This document shows positions 43,487 through 53,611 of a DNA stretch of 64,000 nt, piece after piece. The notes below the pieces were generated by a model. The model saw nothing but the letters and a program-made list of their open reading frames with translations, was not told the origin of the DNA and did not search any database. This DNA comes from Schizochytrium sp. TIO01 (lineage: Eukaryota > Sar > Bigyra > Thraustochytrida > Thraustochytriidae), in the NCBI GenBank assembly GCA_004764695.1, contig SMSO01000033.1, positions 201,001 through 265,000 of the forward strand, given 5' to 3'. The translations under genes were made by a program, and so were the position numbers. Each line of letters begins with the position of its first letter. Positions within the stretch are counted from its first letter, which is position 1.

Positions 43487-45292
43487 GATATGAGCCTCGT
43501 CCAGTGAAACAACTCTAGATTGACTTTTTTTGTACTACCAATTTTTCCTGACATAATAGAATCAACACTCTTCGCATGAGTATCCCAGGCAAAGCTAAAA
43601 CTCGCGGCTTGTTGGGCAACCTACTAAGGGCCTATTTATCGCACTTCGTTCTGCGCAAGATTTTAGTACGGAAGATTTATTCTTGTATACTTTTGCTCCT
43701 CATTAGAGATCTAGAGCGCCTTTAAAAGACTCTTAAAAGTTTCATGCGGTTGTTCAAGCAACCGGAGTTGCAATTACTATATAGTGTTCTACAAGCCACC
43801 GCCGCGTGCTTCTTTGAAATCTTTTTACTGCGCAACTATGTTCGTTGATGGGATTTCGAGACTTGAAATCTATGCATGGGACTTAGAAATGACAGCGTAC
43901 AAGGGAAGCGGAGAGACAAAGACAAATGTTTAGGAAGGAATGACAATCAAATACTCACAGCTCATTAAATCTAAGCATGATTTGATGTGCTTAAAATTTT
44001 CATGATTGTCTTATCATGTGATATCTGGTGACAAGAATCGCACCATTTTTCTCGTTTGATTTAAATCTGACTGCAACCTTCTTGATATTCATCTGAGTCC
44101 TACTTAACTTTGGTTGGAAAGAGATGTCTTGGCAAGACGAGACGATCTCATTGACAGCTCAAACTTCTCAAAAAAAGAAAAAAAGAAAAGAAAACAACCT
44201 TCTGCAAAATTAGAAAGTAAAATTTAAATGAACCGGTGAAGGCTTCCGTTGCCCATCTTTGGCTGGTTTTTGAGGATAAGTTTGTTGCTTTCTTCATAAG
44301 AAATCTTACATTCTTCTTTATGATACTTCTCTACAACGCTTTGTTCCCCATCATCTTCACCGCTTTAAATGATTGAGACTTGTTCTTATCGCAAGACAGT
44401 TTCCCACTGCTGAATATGATCGGGTTGACTGCGAGATGAGGGTAGTGCTGTATTTGTTCTTTGCCTTAATTAAAAGTCTCTTGAAGTTCAACTGCGATTG
44501 GATTCTATCTCTGATCCAAGGTTCTTTCTTTAATTATAGAACAGTACAATAGTCAAGGAAACATATCTTTCTTAAACATTTGGATCATGTAATCAGAGTA
44601 TAATATTCTTGAACCTCAAGCATGGATGTGACCCAACGAGTTCTATATTTCCAAACTCAACATCCAATTCCGGCTATTCTAGGTCTTTTCTCTGTATACC
44701 ATTCGAATATTCGCCCTTAGCCAAATAAAAGCATTAGACCTATCCTACACCACTAACGCTAATAGCATACTTTTACTACTATTGTTCATCGAGCTCAGGT
44801 TTTTTTCCTGCCAGCTTACTTTCTCAGAAACTTGCCGAATGGCTTGTCGGACTGAAGATGCAAAAGTATTGAAGTTCTCTAGCTAGACAATATATATCAG
44901 AATTCATAACACACCACCCTCAAAGCAACTAAACGCTCATCTCAAGGTTCATTCCTTGCAGTCCCTTGGTATTACTACGCCCGATTTAATTCTATGATTC
45001 TACGTTCCTAGACTAGACGATCAGGATCTTCAAGTCGCAAGTGACTTAAAGTCAGTCAGCTCCCCCCTCCCTTATATGATATAGGGAGCTCTGTGGGACT
45101 CAATGATCGGAACGTCTTTGGTTAAAAATTAGGATTCCCAAATCATAACTTGAAGGAAAGGACTCATCAAACTCACAATACCTTGGAGCTCTCCTCCAAC
45201 CTCACGAAACCTTACTTGGGCTTTCAACCACCGTGTGCTTGGGGTTCGATAACACCTGCCTTAGGTCAAGTTACTCTTGCTGTTGCGTTAAG
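43487..45292. other. 1.8-kb AT-rich intergenic stretch
   Basis: No open frame of note on either strand, no repeat beyond A-runs near 44170-44190. The right end should carry the promoter and 5' leader of the hydratase gene. Confidence 0.6.
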
Positions 45293-46240
45293 ATGCAGGA
45301 TTCTCGCCGATTCGCGCGGCGTGCTGCCGTTCTGCGCCAGCACCTTGTGGCACCTGCTTCAATCGAAGCCGATATGGAGGGGATTTTGAGAAGTGAAACC
45401 TCTGCAGCTCTTGATGCGGAGGCCGAGAAGGATGTCATTACCTACAAGGTGTTGGACGGCGGTATCGGACTCGTGACCTTGAATCGCCCCACGCGCCTCA
45501 ATTCGCTCACGAACGAAATGCAGGCACTCTACTTCGACATGCTCGAAAAGGCCGCTGCTGATGAGAGAGTTCGCGTCATTGTTGTTACTGGAGCTGGTCG
45601 TGCATTCTGCGCTGGTGCGGAGATGGAATTGCTTAAAACTATTGGAAAGTCTGACAGCACCGTTGCTTCCAAGCCTCGCCGCAGCCTCAAGCAATCCCAG
45701 GCCACACGGATTCCAAAGCCCATTATCGCTGCTATCAATGGCCCTGCTGCGGGTCTTGGGTTTGTGCTTGCTATGCATGCGGACATTCGCTTCACCACAT
45801 CCAAGGCTAAGTTTACCTCGGCATTTGCAAAACGTGGTCTTGTGGCTGAGCACGGAAGTTCGTACATCATGCCTCGTGTGGCAGGCGTATCAAATGCCTT
45901 GGACATCTTGCTTTCCTCGCGTGTGTTTCTCGGTGATGAAGCCAAGGAGCTTGGCATTGTTTCGCGCGTTTATCCAGATGCTGACGCACTTATGAAGGCC
46001 ACTCTCGAGTACGCTCGGGAGATGGCTACTTGGTGCTCGCCAGCATCCATGGCGGAGATGAAGCGCCAGGTCTACGAGCACCTAGATCAGGACCAAGATT
46101 CCTCTTATACTGTGTCTGATGACCTCATGAAGAAGTCCTTCCAGCACCCGGACAGCAAAGAGGGTGTTGCAAGTTACGTGGAGAAGCGCGAGCCTACTTT
46201 CCAAGGCCTCAAAGCTGGATTTATCCGTGATCAAAAGTAA
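45293..46240 (+). CDS. Enoyl-CoA hydratase/isomerase (crotonase superfamily), probably mitochondrial
   Basis: The start is the ATG at 45293 (315 aa); the frame extends 20 codons further only from a GTG. The first 20 residues (MQDSRRFARRAAVLRQ) are Arg-rich without acids after the Asp, as in a mitochondrial presequence. The crotonase fold is clear: GLVTLNRPTRLNSL near 61, the oxyanion-hole block GAGRAFCAGAEM near 99, NGPAAGLGFVLAM near 149 and GLVAEHGSSYIMPRVAG near 182. The Glu in AEHG (about 186) matches the second catalytic acid of hydratases. The first one (the Glu in G-G-G-C-E-L-A of rat crotonase) is replaced by Val, so the protein may be an isomerase or a specialised hydratase. It likely serves beta-oxidation or branched-chain acyl-CoA breakdown. 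Confidence 0.9.
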   Translation: MQDSRRFARRAAVLRQHLVAPASIEADMEGILRSETSAALDAEAEKDVITYKVLDGGIGLVTLNRPTRLNSLTNEMQALYFDMLEKAAADERVRVIVVTGAGRAFCAGAEMELLKTIGKSDSTVASKPRRSLKQSQATRIPKPIIAAINGPAAGLGFVLAMHADIRFTTSKAKFTSAFAKRGLVAEHGSSYIMPRVAGVSNALDILLSSRVFLGDEAKELGIVSRVYPDADALMKATLEYAREMATWCSPASMAEMKRQVYEHLDQDQDSSYTVSDDLMKKSFQHPDSKEGVASYVEKREPTFQGLKAGFIRDQK

Positions 46241-46972
46241 ATTGGCTACTGATACTGAATGGGGAAACTTTTTTTTTCGTACATTTATTTTGCCGACATG
46301 AGCTGGGGAGGGGCAGTATCACCTTAAATTCGATGCCAACGTTCTACCCTACTATGGAATCTTTTTTATTGAGCCAACTGGCAGAAGTTATTTTTAAAAT
46401 TAAACATAAAATATTTCCAAATATGGTCGTTCTTGTAGGCTATTCATCGTGCCATCCTGACTGCACGACATTACTTACTGCATATCTTATTAGCTGTATC
46501 GCAAATCTGCTGTTGGGTCAATCAATCAACGTGCACGGTATGTGAAAAAAAGATTAGTAGATAAAATCTTAAATGAAATAGACAACAGGAAAACTGAATA
46601 CTCATAGAATGTATGTGAGCTGATGTGCCTGGTTTTTGTATATTGAGCGATCGATCTTAAATACGAGGTTCCGTTATTTATAGCTGCGGAGCACCAACAC
46701 AAATCCTTGATTGGGCTAGTGCCAAGAGGTCGCTACTCGTCAATATTTTATTGCAGGAAAAACCTAGGGGAAATTAAGAAAAAAAATTGGTGTTAGCAAC
46801 AGGTTTCCTTTCCTCTTTTATGCGACCAAGAAGAAAAGTATGGTGTAGGCGTGGACCAATGGTATATATATAGCATGACCATTTCGCATTTGGGGAGAGG
46901 AAGAAGACAAGAAATAAAAGGTGATTTTGAATTTTCCAGCCTCTGTTATGCACGCAGCAATGCAGGCAGCAT
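46241..46972. other. 732-nt convergent intergenic region
   Basis: It lies between the hydratase (+) and MYSM1-like (-) 3' ends. It is AT-rich with T- and A-runs (46268-46278, 46778-46787) and has no supported gene. Confidence 0.6.
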
Positions 46973-49900
46973 CTATTCTTGGTCTTCATCGGCTACTTCT
47001 TCATCCTGGTCTTCCTCGTCTCCCTTTGGGTGCATGAGCCCTTCCAAAAGCTCATCGAGGATTTCATCTGCAGATTCCAAAGTTGCAGGAGCAACCGCTG
47101 TGGCTCCAGAGGAAGAGGCTTCTGCTTCAGCTTCTTCGGTCTCTTCCTTTGTTGCTTCGCCTTGTTTGCCCTGGCCATGGTTTTCATCAGTAGTTACTGC
47201 TATAGATGCAGCCTCTGCAGAGCCAGATTCATCCGTCCCGCCAGCAGTTTTGACCTCATCGCTCTTTTCAGTGTCGTCCGCATTTTCCGATCCATCCTTG
47301 CTGTTATTGTTGGTTTCACCGGCCGCGTCAGCTGCAGAGGCGGCCAAGGCCGCTCTACGTTGATCTTCAGAAACGAGGTTATGCACAAGAGGTGGAAGCC
47401 AGAACGCAAGCGAGCGTCGCACCTTCTCTGCATAAGTGCATGGTTCTTGGCCTGGAAGGCTGCGCCATACTTGACTGAAGTCTACGGCAGCGCAACTGGA
47501 TTGGTCCTTCTCCTCCACCAATGTTTGCATGCGCTGGCGGGCTTCTGAGGGGAGGATGCTATCGCATACCAAATCTGCCTCAATCCGTTTGGCGGTCTTG
47601 GTCAGTGTAGGTGATTCAACATAGAACCAAGAAAATTGAGAGCGGTTACTCTGCGGAAGGCGAAGGTCATACGGGCTAAAGATGAGACCAAGGAAAGGCT
47701 CAAGGTTGGAAGGTCCGTCACGGAAAAGAGCTTGGTAGTTGGCCTGGTTTGCTACATCACACTGGCTAGGAACTGGTTCAAACGTAGGATGACTATGATA
47801 CCAACCAACCACAGTGAGGCCATCCTTTTGAATAGCCTCTCGCAGGTTCACCTCTGTCATTGGATCCATTTCACATTCTGTGGCTCCGTCAATCATGGAG
47901 CGGCCCGGGTAAGCGCCCTTGATCTCGATACTAAGCTTTTCTGCATCAAAAGTACCTGCCAAAAATCCCATTACCTCTGAGGTAGATAAGTGCGCATGAA
48001 GGTCGACTGTTGCGTAGACACTAGAATGTACCTTGACGTGGAAAGGTTGGGCCCGCGGGCCACTTGCAGGTGGGCCCTGATACTGTGACACTGGAACAAA
48101 CTCAAGAGCTTCGGAAGGCGCTTGAATGAACCGAGTTGCGGTACGCCGGCGCGAGCGATTACGAGAGTACTCTGTGCGACCGTCCGAGCCATAAACTTGC
48201 TGTTGTTTTGCCTGCTGCTTTTCCCAGGCATCTTGCTTCCTTTTAGCCGCAAGGCGTCGTCGTTCTTCAGCAGCCCCAGTGGGTCCTCTACTACGTGCCC
48301 TGCCGCCGCTGCTTGGGGTACCTTTGCCTCCGTCTTCACCATCGTCGCCATCATTGAAGCTTTTATCAACCTTTTGGCCAAGTTTGATGCCCTTGGCCTT
48401 CATACGGGCAAGCAAGACATCGTTGCGTTGACGAGCAGATAGAGTAGATAGGTCAGCAGACTCGTCCATGATATCGAATCCTTCCGGCAATCCGTCGATC
48501 TGAAAAAGCTGGGGATTTTGGGTCTGAGGGCTACTGGTGGCCTCACCCGAGTCAGTGTTAGAAGAAGATATATTGGAATCCAGGCTGGTTTTATCTGTTT
48601 GCGATTCTCCATGGCCTGGGCAGCATGGACGAGGGGAGGAGGGAATTTTCGAGGCAATCTTTGTAGCTTCATCATCTTCCTTTTTCTCCACGGCGGCATT
48701 ATCCTCCGTCGTTGACAGGGTTGCTGACACATCACCAGTAGGGTTTTCTGTATTCTCGGTCTTGACACCGTCTTGGTCACTGGTGTCCATTTTATCAGAA
48801 GCTGCGTCCACGTGTTGGTCATTCTCTGATTGCTTCTCCTCAACCTTTGGTGTGGTGCCACTAGTAACAAGGGCGTCATTAACAACAACAGATTCATCAG
48901 TTGTATTTACTGGTTCTGTTGCGTTTTCAACGGCCTCCTGTTCTCCAGCAGCTTCATCTTGGGCCTTGGCTTTGGCAACAGCTGTGCCTCGTACAGACCT
49001 CGTCCTCTTTGCAGGAGTCGTTGATACAGGTGCACGGCGTCGGCTTCTGCCACGAGTCATGTGCGTATCAGCTTCGTCTTTTTCTTGTGAAATCTTGTCC
49101 TTTTCAATAGCGTCGGGTGCCGCCGAGTATTGCGCGTGATCAACCTCCATACTCTCGGTTGTATCGTTGGCCTTTTCTGCGTCTTTGGCAAGCTCATCTG
49201 CAGAAGCCAACGCAGGTTCCGCTGCTGGGTTCTCTGCCGTTGCCGCCAGTGACTCGCCGCTCGAGGTTTGCTGTGACCCTGCCGTAGGGCTCGATGCCGC
49301 TTCGTCTGTTGCTTGGCTAGATGCTACAGCTTCCTTTTCTGGGTCCGCTGCATCTGCTTCGCCTTTATCTCCTGCCGCTACTGTTTTGCTTTGCTGCTTC
49401 TTTCCACCCTTTTTCTTTCCCAATGCTTTCTTCGTGACTTCCTTAACCACGCCATTGGAGTCCTTGTTCTCGTCCACACTCGCTGCTTCATTCTCGCTTT
49501 CTTTTAGGGCTTCTTGGCCTTGGCTTTGATCTTGAGTTTGGTCCTGAGGTTGGTCCTGAGTTTGGTCCTGAGGTTGGTCCTGAGTTTGGTCCTGAGGTTG
49601 CTCTTCATCACTGTTACCGAGCCCATCCAGTGTCTTGGTGCGTTTTGCCTTGGCCGTTTCCTCGCGGTACGCCCTCTGGCCCCTGGATCCGTGCACTCCG
49701 TATGCCCTTGCCGCTGCGGAGTTTGGATCGAGCGGTTTCCCAGAGAGTGTGTAACCTTCTCCTGATTCGCGAACCTTGTCTGGGAGGGGCTTATCTTCTT
49801 TATATAGTTTGATAAAGTATTTTTGCGCATGTGAAGCCACATCTCGAGGTTTCCTTCCCGAGTCGAGATGTTCCGCGCACTTTTTCCAGTCCCTTCCGTA

Positions 49901-50314
49901 GAGTCCCAGGGCCTCCTCGAACTTCTTCTCCTCACTATTGCTCCACCTCCTTGGTGCAGCCCGTTTTCCATCCTTCTTGGCGGCGCTGCCTCCGCTCTTG
50001 CGTCTGCGTCTGCGCTTTTTGCCTCCGCTGCCGTCACTATAGGCGTCCTCGTCGTCCTCATCGTAGTCATCCTCGCCGTCAGACCCGCGTTGCTCCTCAT
50101 AATCATCATCGACGGCGCGCCGCTTGCTCTTGGCACTGCCGGCACCGCCTGAGCGACGTCCTCCCTTCTTCTTTCGCTTGCGTCGGTTCACGTAGGCGCC
50201 GTCGTCGTCCTCATCGCTGGAGTCCAGAAAGCCCGCCATGGCCTGCATGGCGTAGTCATTGTCCTCCTGCAGCAGCTTCGCAATCAGCGCGGAGCTCGCG
50301 TCATCCATGGCCAT
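46973..50314 (-). CDS. Myb (SHAQKYF) plus JAMM/MPN+ metalloprotease, MYSM1/2A-DUB-like histone deubiquitinase
   Basis: The first ATG is at 50314 (1113 aa); 27 further open codons upstream begin with TTG. An acidic/basic N-terminus carries nuclear signals (NRRKRKKK, KKRRRRRK). It is followed by a Myb/SANT domain (RRWSNSEEKKFEEAL at about 122, ending SHAQKYF near 165). A long disordered acidic region includes 8-residue PQDQTQDQ repeats (49515-49600). At about 735-935 is an MPN+ domain with all zinc-site residues: Glu in TSEVMGF (about 780) and HSHP-x6-S-x2-D (about 842-855). ECEMDPMTEVN and the GWYHSHPTFEPVPSQCD stretch match MYSM1, which removes ubiquitin from histone H2A in animals. I see no clear SWIRM domain between Myb and MPN. 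The C-terminus is acidic. A nuclear chromatin deubiquitinase is inferred. Confidence 0.85.
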   Translation of the reverse strand: MAMDDASSALIAKLLQEDNDYAMQAMAGFLDSSDEDDDGAYVNRRKRKKKGGRRSGGAGSAKSKRRAVDDDYEEQRGSDGEDDYDEDDEDAYSDGSGGKKRRRRRKSGGSAAKKDGKRAAPRRWSNSEEKKFEEALGLYGRDWKKCAEHLDSGRKPRDVASHAQKYFIKLYKEDKPLPDKVRESGEGYTLSGKPLDPNSAAARAYGVHGSRGQRAYREETAKAKRTKTLDGLGNSDEEQPQDQTQDQPQDQTQDQPQDQTQDQSQGQEALKESENEAASVDENKDSNGVVKEVTKKALGKKKGGKKQQSKTVAAGDKGEADAADPEKEAVASSQATDEAASSPTAGSQQTSSGESLAATAENPAAEPALASADELAKDAEKANDTTESMEVDHAQYSAAPDAIEKDKISQEKDEADTHMTRGRSRRRAPVSTTPAKRTRSVRGTAVAKAKAQDEAAGEQEAVENATEPVNTTDESVVVNDALVTSGTTPKVEEKQSENDQHVDAASDKMDTSDQDGVKTENTENPTGDVSATLSTTEDNAAVEKKEDDEATKIASKIPSSPRPCCPGHGESQTDKTSLDSNISSSNTDSGEATSSPQTQNPQLFQIDGLPEGFDIMDESADLSTLSARQRNDVLLARMKAKGIKLGQKVDKSFNDGDDGEDGGKGTPSSGGRARSRGPTGAAEERRRLAAKRKQDAWEKQQAKQQQVYGSDGRTEYSRNRSRRRTATRFIQAPSEALEFVPVSQYQGPPASGPRAQPFHVKVHSSVYATVDLHAHLSTSEVMGFLAGTFDAEKLSIEIKGAYPGRSMIDGATECEMDPMTEVNLREAIQKDGLTVVGWYHSHPTFEPVPSQCDVANQANYQALFRDGPSNLEPFLGLIFSPYDLRLPQSNRSQFSWFYVESPTLTKTAKRIEADLVCDSILPSEARQRMQTLVEEKDQSSCAAVDFSQVWRSLPGQEPCTYAEKVRRSLAFWLPPLVHNLVSEDQRRAALAASAADAAGETNNNSKDGSENADDTEKSDEVKTAGGTDESGSAEAASIAVTTDENHGQGKQGEATKEETEEAEAEASSSGATAVAPATLESADEILDELLEGLMHPKGDEEDQDEEVADEDQE

Positions 50315-53300
50315 GGTCGCCTGCACGGCCCGCAGCAATTCTCCACTACCCTGCCCGTGCCAGCGCTTCCCTCCCTTCGCAGGCTCCGCAGTCAACTACT
50401 CTTGAGAGCGAGCGATGGATGGATGGGCTCCTCAAGAGGGCGATCGTCAATGGAGATGCTTCGAATCAGCTTTGAATTTGAATCCCAGTCGGCAGGAATT
50501 ATTGACGGAATGAATGAATGAATCAATCAATCAATGCCAATCCTAGAGTCCACGCAGCCAGGCTGCAGGCCGCTGGCTCCGCGCCCGCTTCAGGTGCCGC
50601 GAGGTGCGCGGCTCAGCGCTCGCTCGCGCAGAGGTGATCGATGTACGCGGGGTGTCGCCTTTTCGATTCTGCTGCCGTCCGTCAGTCTCAAATTCAAATT
50701 CAAATTTCAAGCGAAAACATGAGAGGGAAAAGGAAATAACTTTCAAAAGCACTCACTCCTCAATCAATCGTCCATACTTCCTTTAAACCAAACAAAGAAG
50801 CTAAGTAAACAATTCCTGCGGCCTCAGATACATACAGACATACAGACATACAGACATACAGACAGACAAACAAACAAACAGACAGACAGACAAACATACA
50901 TACATACGCAAAGCTCTTTCGACTTGAAAAGAAAAGAATTCAAATTCGAGTTCGAAGATTTGAATTTTATTTTCTTTTCAATTCCACTTCGCCCCTCGAG
51001 GCCCCACGCTCCGGGGCCCGCGGCGCCCAGACCCAGGCTGTCGAGGGGGCTGCGGCCATCGCCTACTGCCTGCCTGCCTGCCTGCCTGCCGCCGCTGCCG
51101 CTGCCTGAAGCAAGATGCCAAGCTCTTGAAACTCGAGAGTAGTATCCGAGGCACCTCATCATTCATTCTTTCCAAAGATCAATCAAAGGGAAAGAAAGAG
51201 AGGAAGAAAGAAAGATCGAGTGACAGTTAGGTTAAGTGGCCTATCTTCCTTAGCCGAGCCTTAGCGCGGTGCTAAGCGGGCATTGGTTTGCAGTGGAACC
51301 CAAAGAAAGCACCACGATCTTTCTTTCCAATGCACAATGGTTGCTGCCTCTGCTCGAGAAGACCGCCGACAGAGGAGCAGGCAGGGCCAGCAGGGCCCGC
51401 TTAGCACCTGCGAGGCAGGAAAACCATCGCCAGGTACCCTCAGGGCGCATCGCACAGGCTGGGTTCGAAAGAGGCCTATTCTCTTGTTCATTCAGGCAGC
51501 CCCTCTTTTTTCCTTTCCCCTTTCGAACAGGAATCAAACCTGATTCGCGAGAGGAACATCATGTGAGCATGCGAGCTACGAGCGACCTTTCCAGCTAACC
51601 TTTTGACAGCAAACCTCCCAGGTCGGGTGTGCGAAAGGGTTTCTGGCATGGCCAAGCGCACTTTGCAGAGGCGAGCTTGAAGGTTTCCATAGTTGGTCTT
51701 GAACGCATGCTAGTAGAGTTTCTCTTACTGTCGATTGCACTGCAGCGACGCAAAGCAGCGGCACGATCTTTTGACTGCTAGAGTGAAGACGTACAGTGGT
51801 GATACCTCTGAGTTAGTTCTCAAAGAATTGATGCATACGATACGGAGAGGGGTATGAAAGAAGCAGAATATAATGAAAGCATCATGAGGAGGTCAAACCT
51901 TCTGTCCTGGAATACAAAATCTTGCATCCAAATAAGGACAAATGGTCTGGTGCACTTCTTGCAACTATGTTGAGCTGGTTCTTTCATGGTTTGGATGTGC
52001 AGGGCAGTCTCCTCCAAATGACAATAGAAACCTTTTCTCTCTCTGTCCAAATCCAAATAGACCAGTCATAGTCAGGGAGGATACATGTCATGTGTTCGAG
52101 CCTTTCGAAGGTCTAATTGACTTCAAAGGTATGACATCTTCTTTGCATGAGTCAGTTTGTCTGTTCGCGAATTCATTTGATATACCAAAGCCAAATCATT
52201 ATAGGATTCTGAATACGTTAAATGCATTTCTAAGTGTTTCATATTTCGTCTGCGCTTCCATTTCCTTGTCGCGCAAAGAGAAAGGGTTTTGCTTATTTCT
52301 CTGAATAACGCAGGTGTTTCCTCATATATACCACCTGTGAAGAGAATAGTAGCTAGTAAGTATCCTACAACCTACCAAGTGTGTCTCTAGAGCTAGGCAC
52401 CATCATCCTCTGCCTTCATCAAAGAGTATTTGCAATAATGGGTAGTCTTCAAACTCTCTGTTTTGCGCTTCTCCTGTCTTATGCAGACAATCATCATGGC
52501 GGTAGCTTTATCAGCCTTTGCGTTTGATTCCTTGCATCATTGATCGCATCTTTTGTATTCGTACACACTCTTGTGCTCTTCTTCTTCTTCTTCTCAAATA
52601 CTACCTTACAAAGTAAGTAGCGCTATGAAGGAAGGTACCTACGGAGGTCCTACTATTCTAGATATATACCACTACCTCCTCATTTGGTATTGTGCACTTC
52701 TTGACTCCAGAATCTCTTTTCAATTTGTTTTCTCTATATTAGGTAAGTATGTAATACTAGTGCAAGTATTGTTTAATTTTGTTCGCACAATCATTCATAG
52801 GACTTTGATTATTTTAAATAAGAAGAATACTTTTTAAAGTATAGCTAGGCCTACTGCTACTCCTATTGTGTTTAAAGCAGTAATTCAATTTAGGACACTT
52901 GTCATAGTGTGACTGGGTGGGTACTTTTATAGTTCAAGGTAGGTGGTGCATAGTACTAGATAGCGCGTGTGTGGAAATAAAATACACTGTATTCCTGGTT
53001 ATGCATAAGTAGGAACAGGCAATGATTAGCTGATAGGCCTATGACGTAAGTAGTACTGTGTGTTTGTATTTTAATATTAAAAAGAGACTGAGATTAAAAT
53101 ACGCGCATTTGCGGGATAATTTCTTTTTTAAAACTGTTTTTTTAGAATTAAAAAAAAAGCTTGTACAAAAAGAGGTAAAATCAATTGTGCAAGCAAGAGA
53201 CGCCACGGAGGCAAAGCAATCTGGCAACTATCTCGGCGCTCGTCTCGCGCTCGAGCTGTACGGCAGCGCGATCAGGCAGGCGATCTCGCCTCGCTTTCAT

Positions 53301-53611
53301 ACCTAACCTTTAGCGTGGGTATCCCACCCACCTGTACCCGGAGCACCAGACTGGAGCCCACGTGTGCAGGACACTGTCCGTCATCCGCACAACAGTCGCA
53401 TTTATAGCTTGTTTAGGTACTCTATCAGAACTGTCGCTCGTGGCACTCTGATCTATAGCCTAGTTGTCACGAAGATTAACTCAGTATAGAGTTGCTTCTT
53501 TAAATCCAGAATTTCTTTCTGCTAAGCTACATCAGCGGGAGCTTGGTATATAGCTCAAGAACAAACAGTTGATTACATATCAGTTTGGATAGACCCACCA
53601 AATTCTTTAAA
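50315..53611. other. 3.3-kb divergent intergenic region with microsatellites
   Basis: Holds (TGAA)/(TCAA) near 50510-50535, CAAATT repeats at 50688-50712, a (CAGA/CATA/CAAA)n tract at 50828-50908, a GAATTCAAATTCGAGTTCGAA motif near 50936 and (TGCC)n near 51068-51090. A GC-rich patch lies at 50990-51120. Open frames of up to about 120 codons overlap on both strands and are not supported. A short MIT-like reading at 53140-53306 is listed under findings. Promoters of the MYSM1-like (-) and LCB1 (+) genes must lie here. Confidence 0.55.

Noticed and set aside
51525-51545. tRNA-like T-arm reading (CAGG-loop-CCTG) on the minus strand
   Set aside because: No matching A-box, anticodon arm or acceptor stem could be paired around it.
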